From positions 44,786-92,566 of the forward strand of contig JBBBWG010027534.1 in assembly GCA_037176905.1 (NCBI GenBank): a stretch of DNA of 47,781 nt, given 5' to 3'. Position numbers and translations under genes: made by a program. The notes under the pieces were generated by a model, which saw nothing but the letters and a program-made list of their open reading frames with translations, did not search any database and was not told the origin of the DNA. The DNA is from Azolla pinnata (taxonomy: Eukaryota > Streptophyta > Polypodiopsida > Salviniales > Salviniaceae). This document shows positions 46,501 through 47,781 of the stretch, piece after piece; positions within the stretch are counted from its first letter, which is position 1, and every line of letters starts with the position of its first letter.

Positions 46501-47541
46501 AAACACTTACATGGATTAAAAGATAATAATCCTTGTATCTGACATAATTCTTCATCTACTTGATGGTTATATAATAATCCTTGCATCTTATACATGCATA
46601 CAGTTCACAGGTTTCATTACACAAGATCGGTCCACTCCAATCATCAATGCACATATAGAGTTTAGTGTTATGATTTCTTCCCATCCTTCAGTTGCTAGGC
46701 AATAATTCATCAAGACATATAAAATGCAAATGGTGAGAGGGCAGGTTAATTCCTCCTCCCTGATGGCAACTTCCCATTGCAACGATGCAATAGTCCTACC
46801 AGCTTCGTTTTAACAGGTCGAAAAAAATCTACTTGCTTTCAAAATAGAACAATCATCATTTCTTGTAAAACAAGGAGTGCTAATATGTTTTCGTATGGTT
46901 GGTGACACTATATTTTTTTTATCGTCATTAAACATGCTTCGGATTTCAAATCAACATTTTTCATTGCATCTCTCCATGCCCAAGACCACAGCGGTGTCCT
47001 GGGTTGATCTGATTGGTTTCTCACTAACTCGATGGAAATGTTCAAGGAACATTGCTTCATGCTTCCTAGCCTTGTTTTCGATCATGTAAATTCAAGGCCC
47101 CACTCGGCATGAATGCAAAGAGGGAACAGAGCAACCCCTGATGCTTAACTTAAGAAGATGGCATACAACTACATACACATACCACGTGTATATACATACA
47201 TATACTAGATGCGGATGTACATAGATTGCAACTTACCAATCAGGGCTGCAAACATAGACACTATAATGGCCGTCAGAGATGAGGGCTTCCACCATCGCTC
47301 TGAGTCCTGGAGCGTGGATACCCTCTTCGTTCGTCAGCAGCACAACCGGGCGCGTGTCGGGATCATCTTTCTCCGCCTCAAAAGAGGGCTCGTCTTTCTC
47401 GTCTCCCTCGACTCGGCATTCGGGTCCGACGTCGCCGGCGCGGCTCTGCAACGCCTCCTTCAGATTGGAGAGAAATGCAGGGGGTCTGGCGAGGCCATGC
47501 TTGCTGGCTTTGCTATCTTTCTGCGATGAATCCGCGTCCAT
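43565..47541 (-). CDS. SurE-like 5'-nucleotidase/acid phosphatase family protein with altered metal motif
   Basis: Ten exons in transcript order: 47541-47237, 46241-46147, 46062-45998, 45677-45634, 45332-45255, 45099-44946, 44870-44742, 44620-44507, 43830-43768, 43663-43565; 381 residues, all phases closing. The SurE fold is clear: RPVVLLTNEEGIHAPGLRAM near residue 65, ASAYAVSGTPADCISLSLSG, VISGINKGPNCGYHIFSSGT, then IAGAREASIAGVPSIALSLD, and HGGLVNVNIPTNPSENKGLR. SurE proteins are metal-dependent phosphatases acting on nucleoside monophosphates. The metal motif normally reads NDDG; here it is NEEG. The loop after PD, which normally carries a metal-binding Ser (as in SGVSHS), reads PDCEYPRTDHAIST. 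The Asn in SGIN is kept. The C-terminal extension (QEGYVTVTPLGSFNLD) is as in plant members. Intron 2 has a GC donor. Confidence 0.92.
46063..46146 (-). other. GC-AG intron in the SurE-like gene
   Basis: On the minus strand the exon ends GTCTCAG followed by GCAAGAAAC, and the next exon follows TATCTCACAG. Joining them gives AYAVSGTPADC, the conserved SurE sequence. The context (CAG then GCAAG) is the usual form of GC donors. Confidence 0.88.
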
Positions 47542-47781
47542 GAATGGAGAAAAAAAAACGGAGAGAGGAGAGAAGAGGGGGGAGCTGGACGTAAGGGCCC
47601 CGGAAGGAGGAAAGAGGGGCAGGTGTATCAGGAGGGTTTTGATTCTAGGGTTGCTGAGACGGGAGGAGGAGGAGGAGGAGGAGGAGGAGGCAGGGGATGG
47701 AATGGAGGAGGGGACAAGAAGAAGCGCATCAGAGGAAGGCGAACAAAAGCTTCGTGTTTCTTCTTCCTTCTTCCTTCTTCT
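47542..47781 (-). promoter_or_regulatory. 5' leader/promoter of the SurE-like gene
   Basis: Purine-rich on the plus strand (GGA run about 47659-47690, GAGAGAGG near 47560), therefore CT-rich in the sense direction. The last 30 bases are CTTCTTCCTT repeats. A CTAGGGTT motif near 47644 resembles a telo-box. No other coding sequence is seen. Confidence 0.4.

Overview
The window is nuclear DNA from a land plant, most likely a flowering plant. The evidence is ten intron-rich genes of plant-type families (NAC, plant WNK with an OSR1-like tail, Golgi UDP-glucuronate decarboxylase, CIP73/BAG6-like), blocks of the plant telomere motif CCCTAAA near promoters, and abundant GAA/CTT, GAT and CATACATG microsatellites. 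I cannot name the species. There is no operon-like organisation; genes lie 1-3 kb apart. A 100-base run of N at 17193-17292 is an assembly gap inside the WNK coding region.

Layout from left to right: an SSP4-type CTD phosphatase (minus, 1647-4179); a promoter block with TTGACC and telomere-like repeats and a 177-bp tandem duplication (5780-6240); a 960-residue CIP73/BAG6-like ubiquitin-domain protein (minus, 7304-12513); a WNK kinase (minus, 15474-17458), divergent from a plastid UPF0301/AlgH-like protein (plus, 19092-21349); a minisatellite that ends at the start of a NAC transcription factor (plus, 23616-25359); a small plastid-type conserved protein (plus, 26426-27013), convergent with a CK2 catalytic subunit that has an N-terminal extension (minus, 28032-31599); a 0.7-kb CATACATG repeat ending in a perfect hairpin; a SWAP/SURP splicing regulator (plus, 33609-37037); a UDP-glucuronic acid decarboxylase (plus, 38410-40725), convergent with a SurE-like phosphatase (minus, 43565-47541).

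Exon models were built by hand from splice signals, reading-frame phase and remembered family patterns. For nine genes the phases close exactly across all exons; the WNK model is interrupted by the assembly gap. Two introns do not follow the GT-AG rule: a probable U12-type AT-AC intron in the decarboxylase gene and a GC-AG intron in the SurE gene. Several genes (SSP4-like, CIP73-like, WNK, small plastid protein) appear to carry an intron in the 5' leader, and most have a pyrimidine-rich simple repeat there in the sense direction.

The genes do not form one pathway: they cover signalling (phosphatase, WNK, CK2), protein quality control (CIP73), transcription and splicing (NAC, SWAP) and metabolism (UXS, SurE). 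I found no novel multi-gene system. The most interesting points are the non-canonical introns, the changed metal-binding motif of the SurE protein, the WNK gene with an uninterrupted coding region and a DFG motif, and the repeat and hairpin structures near promoters.
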